The notes under the pieces: model-generated
The model's database searches: none
What the model was told of the DNA's origin: nothing
The model's input: only the letters and a program-made list of their open reading frames with translations
Made by a program: the position numbers and the translations under genes
Shown: in pieces, positions 1-11,047 of the stretch
How the letters are laid out: each line of letters opens with the position of its first letter
Position numbering within the stretch: the first letter of the stretch is position 1
Assembly: GCA_009599575.1 (NCBI GenBank)
Contig: VWND01000013.1
Location: forward strand, 806,001-870,000
Reading direction: 5' to 3'
Source of the DNA: Blumeriella jaapii
Lineage: Eukaryota; Ascomycota; Leotiomycetes; Helotiales; Drepanopezizaceae
Length of the DNA stretch: 64,000 nt

Positions 1-1941
1 AAGATAGGTGTTCAGGGTCCGGGTCCATGGAAACTATAGGAGAAAAGAGTTCTCTCACTACATACCTTGAATGAAGTACTTCTTGTTTGGCCACTGAAGC
101 TGGGTCCTAGAAAAGGGGTTAGCGACTCTAAACATATCACACGATCGGTATCGAGACTTGCATTCTAATGGCATGACATTGCTCGTTGTAAATGTGACCG
201 TAGTACCCCAGATCCCATGCATTCATGTCCTTGTTCAAGCCATCAAGCCAGTCGGTCGTTGCAGGCAGATAGGCTACAGTCGAACTTGGGACATTACTTG
301 GGACGAAGGATGGGATTGGGTGACTGATGAACATATCGGCTTGTTTGATGTTCTGCCAGAGGAACTGCCAAACGTCTGCCTGAGGAGTGCCTTCCATTAC
401 AGAAAGGTCTGCTCGGATCTGGATGTGACTGCGATAGAGGACAGGGCGATGGGGAGTGATGTTCTTGATGAGAGGGATGAGACCAGGCATTTGAGGATCA
501 TCGATCATAATGACATCTGCACCGCCTTCCTCGGCTGGACGAAGAGGGCCCCCTACCCGAAAGGTCAGAATGTTGTTGACTCATTGGCCCAGAAATTAGA
601 TGCACATCGCACGAAGTTCGATGCTCGTGTCTTAAGACGTGTTATCTTCGAAGGGAAGAAGTACTGACCTGGAGATAACCAGTATCGCTTCGCATTATCA
701 CCAATCCAGTCTACCAGAACCTGCTTCTCTTCGGCGCTGATACGCACGCCAGGCTCGGCAACACCTTGGAGGATATTGTGGACGGTCTTGGTGATTCGGA
801 ACACACCTGGCTTGGGCTTGGGGACGTACCACGTGAGATCAACACCGAGAAGGTCTGCCAACCGAACAAGAGCGTGTCTCATCAAGGCAACCCCGCCTCC
901 TTGTGGTGTAGCGCTAAAGAACGCAATCTTGGTTCCCACCTTCTTGAGGGATGTGACGAAGTACATCATTGCCTCCCATGTTGGGACACTACAAGATCTC
1001 TTGAAGTCATCAATGTTGAGGATGTGTGCTCGTCCACCTGAATCCACCTCGACCGCACCCCGATATCCGACTTGTAGCAAAGGGGCGAGACTTGGACCGA
1101 AATGCCTGCACAAGGTATTAGGACAAACGATGGTAGGACCAAAGGGACGCTTACATGATACACTTTCTGGCCATGGAATCAGCTTGCTCATCTACACATT
1201 TGGAGTTCCAGAAACTTCGCTTCTTCCAACGTCTCTCGTATTCTTCAATTTCTGGAACGATGGAGATTGGGACGATGTCAAGATCCAGCCAAAGTCTAGA
1301 GCAAAGCTTGGGGGCGTTCTCGAGGAGTTCCGTAGGGAGACCGGCGCCCACGAATTTGGCAATACTGTAGGACATGAGGAGTCAGCACCTGCCGAGCAGT
1401 CCTGAGGAAGAGGACACAAGGTTCTAGAACGAGACGTTCTGATATCACTTGGCCTTCGCAGTACTGACTTGACATGCTCATATCTCTTCAATTCGCCAAT
1501 CACATGGTCTGCAATCGCAGTCTCGCTCTCCTTGAGCTGAATTGTTTGGACGGAGAAGTCAATGAGATAGGTGCTATCGTGAATTGCGACAGCGACGACG
1601 GCGGAGTCCTTGGCGCCAAACGCTACGGCAATTCCTGCATAAAGAGTCTAGAGAGTCAGAGCAGAAGCCAAAGTGTTACAAGGTGTGGGAAGAACACTCA
1701 CCATGAGAGCGGGAGCGAAAGGGCCCTCCTTCTCCACGAGGAGGCTAGCTCTTCGAGTGCGAAGCTTGGAAGGTTTTGTTTGAAAAGGAGTGCCATGCTT
1801 GAATGCCATCAAAGCGTAGACGTAAGGTCGGAGACTCTTTGGGGTTGACCTAAGAGGTGTAGGGACGCGAGAAGGCGGCGTGAAGCTCTCTTCCGAGGCG
1901 TCAAGAGGCATTGCGTCGGGAGCTGCGTGGGCGGAGGGCAT
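1..1941 (-). CDS. Trehalose phosphorylase (GT4 family, CCG-9-like), 3' part outside window
   Basis: Retaining alpha,alpha-trehalose phosphorylase type enzyme of the cytosol, which interconverts trehalose plus phosphate with glucose and glucose 1-phosphate; related to Neurospora ccg-9. Hand model, minus strand: exons 1941-1702, 1647-1469, 1364-1155, 1105-669, 552-162 and 106-66; then an intron runs off the left edge. All junction phases agree. Recognised family blocks in order are IAKFVGAGLP, HFGPSLAPLLQVGYRG, FSATPQGGGVALMRHAL, DLTWYVPKPKPGVFRITK, DDPQMPGLIPLI, PVLYRSHIQIR, ADMFISHPIPSFVP, YLPATTDWLDGLNK and LQWPNKKYFIQ. The C-terminal half of the GT-B fold (after FIQVARFDP in relatives) is missing because of the window edge. 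Start is the first in-frame ATG, followed by a Pro/Ser-rich leader. The intron 161-107 uses a GC donor (GCAAGT). Family assignment is from remembered motifs, not a search. Confidence 0.9.
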
Positions 1942-2508
1942 GTGTTTGTGAGGTCGAAGAAATCGTGGTTGATTTATCGTGCAGAGAGGCTTTGTACCTA
2001 GAGGTATGTAAGCGTGCGCGTGGGTGTTCGGTAGATGCAGACACGTCTGGATCTCGAGAGACGTCGAGAGACGTGGAGAGACGTCTGGGGATACACAGAG
2101 GACGTCGATGCACGAGGCCTGCTTAGCAAGCGCAGTGTTTATCGTATGAATTCGGGTGATACAAGCAATCTTTTATATGCTCTTGTCTTGCTGATTTCGG
2201 CTTGCGCAGTAGTGAATGAAGAGAGAATTACTACTGCAGCGCATTGTACGGAAATCTCGAAACATCACGCCACCCTTCAACAACCAACATTGACAAGAAG
2301 GGGTATCAGCCTCGCGGAGGGCAATCGCAGCCTTGATGTTTTTATGGTAGACTGGCTATCGCTTCGGGTCAGTGTCATAATGTATTGTCTTCTTCCACGA
2401 CATTGTTGCCATCTCACAGACCGTGTCGTGTTCTTAGCCGCTGCTTGGTTTCTAGCTGGTTATTAGATGGCGGGGTTGGGCATGATATTTGATATTTGAT
2501 ATTTGCGG
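1942..2508. other. Intergenic, upstream of the trehalose phosphorylase
   Basis: No gene recognised. It must hold the promoter of the minus-strand trehalose phosphorylase gene. Near 2050-2090 there is a short imperfect repeat of a GAGAGACGT unit. Small ORFs here resemble no family and have no splice-compatible partners. Confidence 0.5.
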
Positions 2509-3280
2509 CTATAAGTGGTTATTGAGCTTTCGGTTTGGCTTCGAGCCTTTCAGCTCTTCCGTGGCCCTTTGCGTGTCTTCCGCCAACTGTCTATCGTTTT
2601 TCTCTTGATCTAGCCGTTCTTTGGTATGCCGGTACATGCGACGGTGATTCTGTGTGGCCATAGTGAGCGCCGATGGGCCTGTGTCTGTGATCACTTCGTC
2701 AAAATTGAGTTTGATATCTGAAATGGTGACTTCCTGCTCCTGAGCCACCTTATCTAGCCAGTGAAGGACGTGGTTTGTAAGCTTCATCATGATTCGAATG
2801 TCTGAGCTTCGCCGCAAACGTCCACTGGACAAAAGACTGTGACTTCTGGCCAAGGATTGAGTGGTTGGCAAGAGCAGGCTCGTGGATCTCGACATCGACA
2901 ATCAGATCCACGTCGGCTTCGTCATATGGCGGTGGGATCCAAGTGGCTACTCTTCGCAGATCTTCAGCATCGAGATCGGCATACACACCACCTTCCGCAT
3001 CTACAAACGATGCGATAGCGAAAGAGGTCGGCTTTAATAACAATAAAACTTGCTTGAAGCGTTCGGTACGTTTCGCGAATGTCCGGTCGACAGACTACGC
3101 CATCCGGATCAAATTGCGACTCGACGCATGCCAAATCATCGTTGTCTGTCAAGACCTCATATCTCTATCTAGCTGGCCAGTCTTAAGTAGTGGCCACGAT
3201 CTGGCGCGCTCTGCTTCTCGTACCTCGAACCCCCATAGGCTTGTCTTCCAGGTCTGCCATATCTTCTTCAGGGACTTGGC
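2509..3280 (-). pseudogene. Broken GT32 (OCH1-type) glycosyltransferase
   Basis: Read on the minus strand, fragments of a GT32 enzyme (Golgi mannosyltransferase type, DXD catalytic motif) occur in order but in changing frames. They are KKIWQTWKTS (about 3268-3240), ARSWPLL, YEVLTDNDDLA (about 3162 down), ETYRTLQASF, KADLFRYRIV, EGGVYADLDAEDLRR with the DXD motif (about 2996-2959), DVDLIVDVEI, FVQWTFAAK (about 2835-2810), and a C-terminal coiled segment ending at 2509 with DTGPSAL. Frame changes are needed near 3165, 3000 and 2810. None has introns with GT and AG that would repair it. The order and spacing match an intact GT32 protein, so this is a decayed gene or, less likely, three sequencing indels. 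Confidence 0.8.
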
Positions 3281-3654
3281 ACGCCTGGCGCCATGTTCAG
3301 GCTGCTCGTACAGTACAGTATGTGTACTGTAGGAGAGTACAGGCAACGTAGACTGGGAGCGTTTTGCGAGTTGGCTTCCGGAACCAGCCCCCAGATATCG
3401 ACGAGGTCGAGCGAGATGTGCATCTTCGATTGAATCATGACTCCGTCGGAGCGGGCGACAGATGAAGAACGCAGGATGCACTGCTACAGTACAGTACAGT
3501 ACAGTACCACTCAAGATTCCAGAGCTGCGGCATTCACACGCGTCCTTTGGCAGGAACAGCTCCCCTCGCCACGTTCGAGGGCCATGTTTCGAATGATCGA
3601 TCGACTCTCCTTCCCCACCCGAAAGAAGCCTCCGAGAAGGACATCTCGGCATTC

Positions 3655-3692
<38 letters not shown>

Positions 3693-6616
3693 CGAAAAAT
3701 TCTCGACGTTGCCAGAGACCGAGTCGAAGCGTGTGGGCAACTTCAAAACCACGGGAGTCGCATCTTGGCTGATCAACATGCTAGAGGGGTCATTCTCCTC
3801 GAGGCGGCTCTCACAACATAGGCACCAAATACACAGAGACACCGGAGACGTGAGGGAACAACCAAACCTAGCCATCAACGAAGGGACGACTTATATCGCA
3901 TGGGCATGCAGTGATAAGGCTGGGAAATAATAGGTACCTACAGTACAGTACAGCACAGCACAGCACAGTACAGTAGTAGTCAGGGTACGAAGAACGGAGG
4001 TGGTACTGTACAGTACACCGTAGACGGGGACCAAACTTTGTTACCCCGTATGCAGAGGAATGATACTACTGTATGTACTACTCTAGGGATATCCTGTAAG
4101 ACCCTTAATCACTTATTCTCTTATTCACTTATTCACGAGAAAGCGACAAGGGGAAGCATGGGCGTGTTGATCGAAGGAGATTGATTCGAGTACCGGCATG
4201 GACACAACTCTTGTCTCGGGGTCGGCGTCGGCGTCGAAATGACTGCGCGTGCAATTGATAACGGGGCTGACAACTTGTACAGTACAATACAATGCCGCCT
4301 TTCGCTCGACATTGCACTAGGGACACCGGTGACCCACCAGATCTCGAAATCGTTGATGTCAACACTAGCGTCGACGAATCCCCGACTCCGAGGGAGGACG
4401 GGAGTCTGAGATGTCCTGCCTGTATTCTGCAGGGAGAGCGCGTAGCACCGAACGAGGGTGTGCAAGGGGTTCTTATACAGAACAGTACTGTAGTTCGGAC
4501 TCGCGAGACCATTTCCTCCCCAGGCCAGGAAAGCCTGTCTATGTCTTGGAATCGAGGCGTCTGGATTGTCTCGTTTAGCAGATAAGGTGCGGCTCACTGT
4601 GGACTTCTCTTGGACAGCCGGTCCGTCCCAGAGGAGAGGTCGAAAGTTGGTGGCCGGCCAAGCCAGCTCAGATGTGACGCAGATAGAGCAGACACACTCC
4701 CCAGTGCGGTACGATCTTGGCTATGAGCCTGCTATGAGCCTGCTATGGCGGTCCAATGATCTGCTGCTGAGTGAGTGCTCAAGTATGTAGCATCAGTAGG
4801 GTGCAAAAACTGTCTACACTCCCCAGCAGCCAAGGTAGCCAAGGTAAACTTGATACAGCCAAGGGAGACTTGATGCGGCCAAGAGACACTTGCTAAATTT
4901 GGTATTGTTTTTTCCACTCGATTTTTACACGCGTACGGTTTCATTCAACCTTTTTTAAAATGCATCGAACTTGAAGTCTATTTCTCATCACGTGTACAGT
5001 GTGTCGAATGACCTTCTGAACGTTGATCTGCTCTTCGCATTCGGGTGAAATCTTTTCAACCTCCTCTTCCCGTGGCTCGTAAACGCGACCATTGAGGCTA
5101 AAAAAAGCCGTGCAAATTTCCAAATCCAGGTGTTGATTTTCACAAGCGACCACACAGAAAATGCTAACATGAGGAGATTTTACTTGGCTATGATATCGAG
5201 TTTAATAAGTCTATCTTGGCTGTGGTAACTCTGCCTGGGCTGCCTTGGCTTCTCCAGGCGGTGCAGACACTTCTTGCCTTGCACCACACGGAACTGCATG
5301 TCTTAGAATCTCAGGCCGTCTCGGAAACGGAGTGCTTGCACTAATCATCATCAGCCCCATTCGGAACTCTGCGAGGCGGCCAGAGCCAATCACAGAGGCT
5401 GCAAAGCACTACAGTACATACGTCGAAGTCGCACAAGTGCCCACGGTGGATATTAGAGCTCCGTGCCATTAGCAAAGCCTCAAAGTTATCTATCTCTGCG
5501 TCAAACGCGATTCGTGCTTGCTGCTTGCTGTACAGTATGAGGAGCACACGGCGGAGCACGGCGAGGCATCTCCGCAGTCTCTACAGTACTGTGTACGCAC
5601 TCGGATCGCACTTCTCGTGGCTTTGTCACATTCTTCTTTGCAGAGCTTCGACTCGCACGGAATTCCAACATCATCTATCTACCTCTCTGTGCTCGTTCGT
5701 ATGCTGACCGACCCATATGGCCCAGATGACCCACAACACCCACAACATCCCAAGTAGAAGAAGTAAGGGCTCCAGAGCCCCGCAACGTGGTGAAGTAAAA
5801 CCACGACACTAAATCGTGGAAGGTTTTCGCCGATGCAGCCGATGCTATACAGAGTAAGTGACTATGTGAGGCCACGCTAGCCCTGACGATAGGGGTATCT
5901 ACAGTACAGTACCTAGGTAGGCAAAGGCGCCCTTGAAGTACAGCACCGCCCAGTACAGCACAGCACAGCACATCGTAGGTACAAGATAGTGCATTTTGAC
6001 GGATCTCGAATGCTGTTCGCCAGTCTCCCCCTCTGAAGCTGTCTAACCTACTGTACAGTACTGTGTACACATACTGTACATACCTCCGGTACGGTACTAT
6101 GGACGTGCAATCTCCACTTCTTGGCAAGAGAATTTGATCATCGGTTGGCTCCTCCAGTAAGTACACACAATGAGTATGCTTTGCCGATCCCAGGCGAAAG
6201 GGCGCGAGATACGAGTCAACCAGGTCCAAGTCAGCCTCAGAAAATGGTCTGGGAAGCGTGGCGGAGACACCGACACGAATCTTTTCCATTCCCTTCCTCT
6301 GCCGATTCTCGCATGAATCTATTATACTTTGACTTGGACCATCTGGCCCGTCCCCCGGAAACCAGTTCTAGACTGAAGAGGGTAGGCAGTACGGGTAGAT
6401 CCCGTCGGCGCACTGACTAGCATTGGCGGCGAGCCGACAATTTTCCCCTGGGGAGCGCACGCAAGTCGCCTCGTTATATCAACCTCGCGTTCGTGAGAGC
6501 TGCCTCACCCCCGCTGCACCTCAGTTGGACCTCGAGGGACCTGTGAAGATTCCCGTTCACGCCGTCACTGCCCGGCGAGGCCCCCGACCACTTCGCGCCG
6601 TGAAAGCCGGCCCACG
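3281..6616. other. Repeat-rich gene-free region
   Basis: No convincing gene in 3.3 kb. The stretch carries many copies of the CAGTA/TACTG pentamer (3311-3330, 3484-3508, 3940-3975, 4007-4017, 4485-4494, 5410-5420, 5525-5535, 5581-5592, 5898-5914, 6050-6090), a 36-T run, and direct CCAAGG-type repeats around 4830-4890. A 204-codon minus-strand frame at 6289-5675 passes through the pentamer repeats and looks like no known family. I leave it out. Confidence 0.6.
3657..3692. repeat. Poly-T run of 36
   Basis: An uninterrupted run of 36 T. It lies about 380 bp upstream of the first recognisable GT32 fragment. It could be the A-tail footprint of a retroelement on the minus strand, but no flanking duplication was found. 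Confidence 0.95.
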
Positions 6617-8065
6617 ATGATCACCGACCTCGACCCTTCTCCGCGGGAGAAATCAGAATCACCGGTGCAGACCGCGGCGAAATGGTGCGTCGACTTCGTC
6701 CGGCCAGCCATCGCGACCAAATCCTGCCCGCGGAAGAGACCGCAGTCGCGGACAGCATATCTTGACGGGCTCCGAGGATTCGCGGCGTTCCTGGTCTACT
6801 GGCAACATCACGAGTTGTGGCCTCTCCGTGAGCGACCAGCGGGGCAGATCTTGGAGAATGGATTTGGCTTCGACGGCCAATATTACTTCGCGGCGCTTCC
6901 CGTCGTCCGGACTCTGTTCACGGGCGGCCACTTTGGGGTCGCCGTGTTCTTCGTGATTTCGGGCTATGTGTTGTCGGCCAAGCCTCTCTCTCTGATCGGT
7001 TCTGGCGAGATCGCGAAGCTGGGAGAGAACGTGGGATCGGCTCTGTTCCGACGCTGGCTCCGGCTTCATCTCCCCATCCTGGCTGTGTCCCTGATGTACT
7101 TGACGTCGTGGCATCTCTTCGATATTTGGACTCTGGCGCCGGATCACGAGCCCACGTTTCGCCAAGAACTGTGGCATTGGTATACGGAGTTCAAGAACTA
7201 CTCCTTTCTTTTCCGGAATGGCGGACCGGCGTGGCTCACCTACAACTTCCCGGCATGGTCCCTCCCCATCGAGTTCCGAGGATCGATCATCGTCTACACG
7301 GTGCTTATCGCATGCTCTCGATTCACCCGCAATGCCCGACTCTGGATGGACATCGGCCTGATCTACTACTTCATGTACATCGTCGATGGCTGGTTTGGGG
7401 CCTTGTTCGTGGCTGGCATGTTGCTTTGTGATCTCGATCTCCTTGCCCTGGAAGGTAACCTGCCGAGCTGGATAGCACGCCTGGAACCGTACAAGACGCC
7501 CATCTACTATGCTTTCTTCGGTATGGCCATGTTCCTCAGCGGGGTTCCTTCGCACGCGGAGGATTACCGAATCCTCGACGAATCTCCCGGCTGGCATTGG
7601 ATCGCGAAGCTGAAACCCGAGGCCTACTCGGACCAGAAGTGGTTCTTCCTCTCCTGGGCCGCCGTCTTTTTCGTCTCGGCCATCCCTCGAATCTGGTGGC
7701 TCAAAGCCTTCTTCGAGACGCCCTTCAACCTGTACCTCGGCCGCATTTCCTTCTCTCTCTACCTGATCCACGGCCCTGTGCTCTGGATCCTCGGCGACCG
7801 CCTTTACTGCGCCGTGGGATGGTACCAGCCCATTCACGAGAAGTTCCTCTCCACCTGGATCAACAAAGTCCCGCTGTCGCACAACGGGCCGCTGGGCTTG
7901 GAGCCGGCATTCTTGTTGCCGCACCTGATCCTGCTGCCGCTCACGCTGTGGTTGTCGGAGATCGCGACGAAGGTTATCGATGAGCCGAGCAATCGATTTG
8001 CTCAATGGCTGTATAGACAGGCGCTGCCGACGCCCGATCCAGCCTCAGAACCGCTGAATGGATAG
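6617..8065 (+). CDS. Acyltransferase-3 family integral membrane protein
   Basis: Intronless, 482 residues. This is the fungal branch of the acyltransferase 3 (OafA/YrhL-like) family, multi-spanning proteins that move acyl groups onto extracytoplasmic or luminal substrates. The substrate here cannot be inferred. Family marks are YLDGLRGFAAFLVYWQHHEL at about residues 48-67 (the conserved R and H), GFGFDGQYYFAALPVVRTLF, GGHFGVAVFFVISGYVLSAK at about 98-117, FPAWSLPIEFRGS near 212, and LGRISFSLYLIHGPVLW near 373-390. About ten hydrophobic segments follow one another. The length is usual for the family. The start is the first ATG, with ACGATGA context. Codon use is GC-rich and unlike the flanking repeat DNA. 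No partner genes adjoin. Confidence 0.92.
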   Translation: MITDLDPSPREKSESPVQTAAKWCVDFVRPAIATKSCPRKRPQSRTAYLDGLRGFAAFLVYWQHHELWPLRERPAGQILENGFGFDGQYYFAALPVVRTLFTGGHFGVAVFFVISGYVLSAKPLSLIGSGEIAKLGENVGSALFRRWLRLHLPILAVSLMYLTSWHLFDIWTLAPDHEPTFRQELWHWYTEFKNYSFLFRNGGPAWLTYNFPAWSLPIEFRGSIIVYTVLIACSRFTRNARLWMDIGLIYYFMYIVDGWFGALFVAGMLLCDLDLLALEGNLPSWIARLEPYKTPIYYAFFGMAMFLSGVPSHAEDYRILDESPGWHWIAKLKPEAYSDQKWFFLSWAAVFFVSAIPRIWWLKAFFETPFNLYLGRISFSLYLIHGPVLWILGDRLYCAVGWYQPIHEKFLSTWINKVPLSHNGPLGLEPAFLLPHLILLPLTLWLSEIATKVIDEPSNRFAQWLYRQALPTPDPASEPLNG

Positions 8066-8576
8066 GATGCTGGGTCTTTTCGGAGGTGTTCATGGGGATC
8101 TGGAGTCGGTGTTTGCCGTTGTAATTACCGGTTTTTGGGAGACGACGGTACTGCCAGTTGGTCATTGGTAACCTGGGAAAGATTCGGTGAATACTTGACG
8201 AGAGCAGCTCAGAGATGGGAGAACACTCTGCGCCCTGAAGTGTGTGATGTGGGGAGCTCTGCGGGCGAAAGGAAGTATGTAAAGTCGTAGCGGCCATCAC
8301 CTGTAAATTCTCATCCACAGTACTTGGGCCTATTGAAAAATCAAATTTCACGTACAGCACAGTATGCTCATTGGTAATACAGTAATACACCGCGTGCAAA
8401 ATCTCGACATATCCAGGGCTAATTAGCGTGAGGAGCCCTTCTGAATGGCAGTGTCACGTGTAGGAGGCTGCTCACAGATTTCGCCAATGCCTTCACTTTG
8501 CTGGGCCCGAAGAACCAACGCTTCCACCCAAGTCAAGACCAGCAGCATCAACGCCAAATTCGCTGTCGATTACACC
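8066..8576. other. Intergenic between acyltransferase and SET gene
   Basis: About 510 bp holding the 3' region of the acyltransferase gene and the promoter of the SET gene. A pentamer-like GTACAGCACAGTA lies near 8352-8364. No gene is seen. An in-frame extension of the SET reading frame upstream to 8445 exists, but the start at 8577 matches the family N-terminus better. Confidence 0.5.
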
Positions 8577-11009
8577 ATGACCGAGCAACTAGCCATCGAA
8601 CCTCTCTTGGCATGGGCCAGGGCTCACGGGACTTCGGTGTCAGCGCTTGTCGAGATCTACACCGACGACGTCACGGGACTTTCGTTCCGCGCGGCCAGCG
8701 ATGTGCCTCCCTCCACGTCTCTCGTGAACTGCGCGTACTCCACCACCATCTCCTACCTGAACGCGGCCGGGCTCGCCCCCTTTCAACGGCACTCCGCGCC
8801 CTTCCCGTCCAGCTTTCTCGATGGGCTGAGCGTGGAGGACCCGAATGTCATCGGCCACTTTTTCCTCGTGCAGCAGTATTTGTTGGGCAAGGACTCGTTT
8901 TGGTGGGAGTATGTGAGCCTGCTGCCGCAGCCTGGGAGCAAGCAGGCGCTGGCGTTGCCGGCCTTGTGGTCGGAGGAGGAGAGGAGCTGGTTGGATGGGA
9001 CGAATGCGGAGCCGCCGCTACGAAAACGGAGGAGTCTGTGGGAGGAGGAGTGGAAGTTGGGGATGGGTTTTCTGAGAGGAGCTGATTGGGATGGGCTGGC
9101 CAGTTACACGTGTGAGTTGTACCAGGTATGTTGACGTTCAGGGACGCGGATCGAGAGATACCGAATGGCAGGACCGTAGCTGCACTTTCTTCTTGACCTC
9201 AAAATCTGGGATAGGCCGTTCGAGGGGAACTTGGAGAGCGACGAAGCTGACGAGATGCTTAGTGGGCTGCAAGCATATACGGAAGTAGAAGCTTTCGGGC
9301 GTCCTTAACGATACCACTCGACGCGATTCAGAACAACCCAACGTCAGCAGAATCCGTAGCTCTGGACTTAGAACACATCCAGAAGGATCGCTTCTCCGTC
9401 CTGCTTCCTATCATGGACATCGGCAATCACAACGGTGTCAACAAGGTCGAATGGTCCAAGAGTTCCCGTCACTTCAGTCTGACGAATCGAGAATCTTTGA
9501 CGCAAGGCGACCAAATATACAATTTCTATGGTGACAAGTCCAATAGCGAATTGCTCATAGGGTATGGATTCACACTGCCGAGTTTAGAGAAGGATACCGT
9601 GCACCTCAGATTGACACCTGGTCCCGAGGCTGTTCGACTGCGACGGGCGCAGGTTTCTCACGTTATGGACAGCAATCAGCCCGAGCAGGAGTTCATGTTT
9701 CACGTGAAGTTGCCAATCAAGTCTATGGATTCAGATCAAGGGCTGGCGAAGTTGCAGGTTTTCTCACCGGGTCTCGTAGACACGATGTCCTGCATGGTGG
9801 CCAACAGGAGAGAGCGACAATTTCTGGAAGCGAATCTCGAGCATTCTGCGGAAATGGGACCCGTCGGTGGCCCACTGTCCCGGAACTTGCTGCTCGTCGT
9901 TCGGATCTTGCGGGACAAGCTCCGGTACGAATTAGCCAGAATCGAACAGTACAGTAAAGGTCTTGGGTAAGTTCTAAATCCCATTGATAGTATATCTGTC
10001 ATCAATTGAGTGACTAATGCCCTCAAAGCGAACCACGGAACCAAAACCAGCACGTGGCTTTGGACTATCGCAATAGGCAGATGGATGTCCTAAAAACGGC
10101 AATTACTTCAACCTCGGACTTTCTGCAGTCTTTCTCCTCTCCCACCTCACTTTGTCAATTTTACGAGCACCCATCTTATCACACTAAGCCCGTCTCTTCA
10201 ACAGCAAGGCAAACCGCTGTCAAGCTTCTGTCTTTAGAGTGTGCTTTTGCCTGGCTGCAGCTTAATTACCCAGATCTCGCGTCTCACGTAGTCCAACTCA
10301 TTTCCGAGGACCAAGACGAGCCTCTTCCTCTGAATTGGGCAGTTTTGTTGGAAGACTGGGACCATACGTATTGGGTCGTTTGGATATACATCGTATGGAC
10401 GCTTAAATTACAAGACAATGAAGGCTTTGAGACTCGCCATGCCGGCAAGTAACCTTTCATTTCAACTAATCGAAATTCCAATCTCGATGGACTCTCGACT
10501 TACCAAGCAGAGCTAACTCTAATTCAGATCTTGGGACTTGGATGTCAGCAATGGACGTGTAAGCTTGCTCCGTCAAATGCTAGCTTTATTGTTTCTCGCC
10601 CCGTGCTAATCGACATCAGATCGTACGACGAAGCACTGACTAGTGATGCCTCGATCGAGAGATTATACGCGGACAAAAACGAGCAAGAAACGATCGACTT
10701 TATGATACAAAATCTTCCTTCCCTGTCTCTCGGCCAAGCTGAACATGCTAGGCGCCTGCGTGACTTCGCGAGTTACATCTCGCTTGAGGAGACATTGCCC
10801 ATGAGCTGTCAGATGCTGGTAAGACACTACTCTTGACATCATTCACTGCTGTGCTCTGAGTATCCGGTGCTGACGCCAAAAAGTCTGGACCTCAGGCCCA
10901 AGAATCCATAGAGCAGAAACTCCTATGTATCGCAAAGATAGAGCAAGCTGTTTGCGACGATGGAAAGATGAAACCTTGGACTGGGTTCCTACGATCAGCA
11001 GGAACTTGA
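8577..11009 (+). CDS. SET-domain protein lysine methyltransferase (SETD6/Rkm4-like)
   Basis: Predicted S-adenosylmethionine-dependent lysine methyltransferase with a split SET domain and a C-terminal Rubisco-LSMT-like substrate domain. Targets in this family are ribosomal proteins or chromatin factors. Proposed exons are 8577-9125, 9263-9966, 10029-10448, 10528-10558, about 10620-10818 and about 10884-11009. Family motifs are the N-terminal LLAWARAHG, WAASIYGSRSF across the first splice, LLPIMDIGNHNG (NHxx motif) and GDQIYNFYGDKSNSELL followed by GYGF (catalytic Tyr region). The first four exons join in phase. The junction between exons 4 and 5 does not join with canonical sites: the frame needed is TCG-TAC-GAC at 10621, and either the small exon is wrong or the region is read through as one ORF (10531-10836). 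The last exon ends LRSAGT-stop. Start chosen at CACCATGA. Confidence 0.85.
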
Positions 11010-11047
11010 CGCCCGAAACTTACACCTCACTTGTTGCCGACTCGAAT

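Noticed and set aside
5675..6289. 204-codon minus-strand ORF
   Set aside because: It runs through CAGTA pentamer blocks (giving Tyr/Val/Leu/Cys-rich text), has no family motif, and lies in repeat DNA.
6659..8005. 448-codon minus-strand ORF opposite the acyltransferase
   Set aside because: Shadow of the GC-rich plus-strand gene; composition is Arg/Glu-rich with no domain, while the plus strand has clear family motifs.
9126..9262. Extra coding exon inside the first SET-gene intron
   Set aside because: An open coding-like stretch (LKIWDRPFEGNLESDEADEM) exists, but skipping it joins CELYQ to WAASIYGSRSF as in the family; noted only as a possible retained-intron form.
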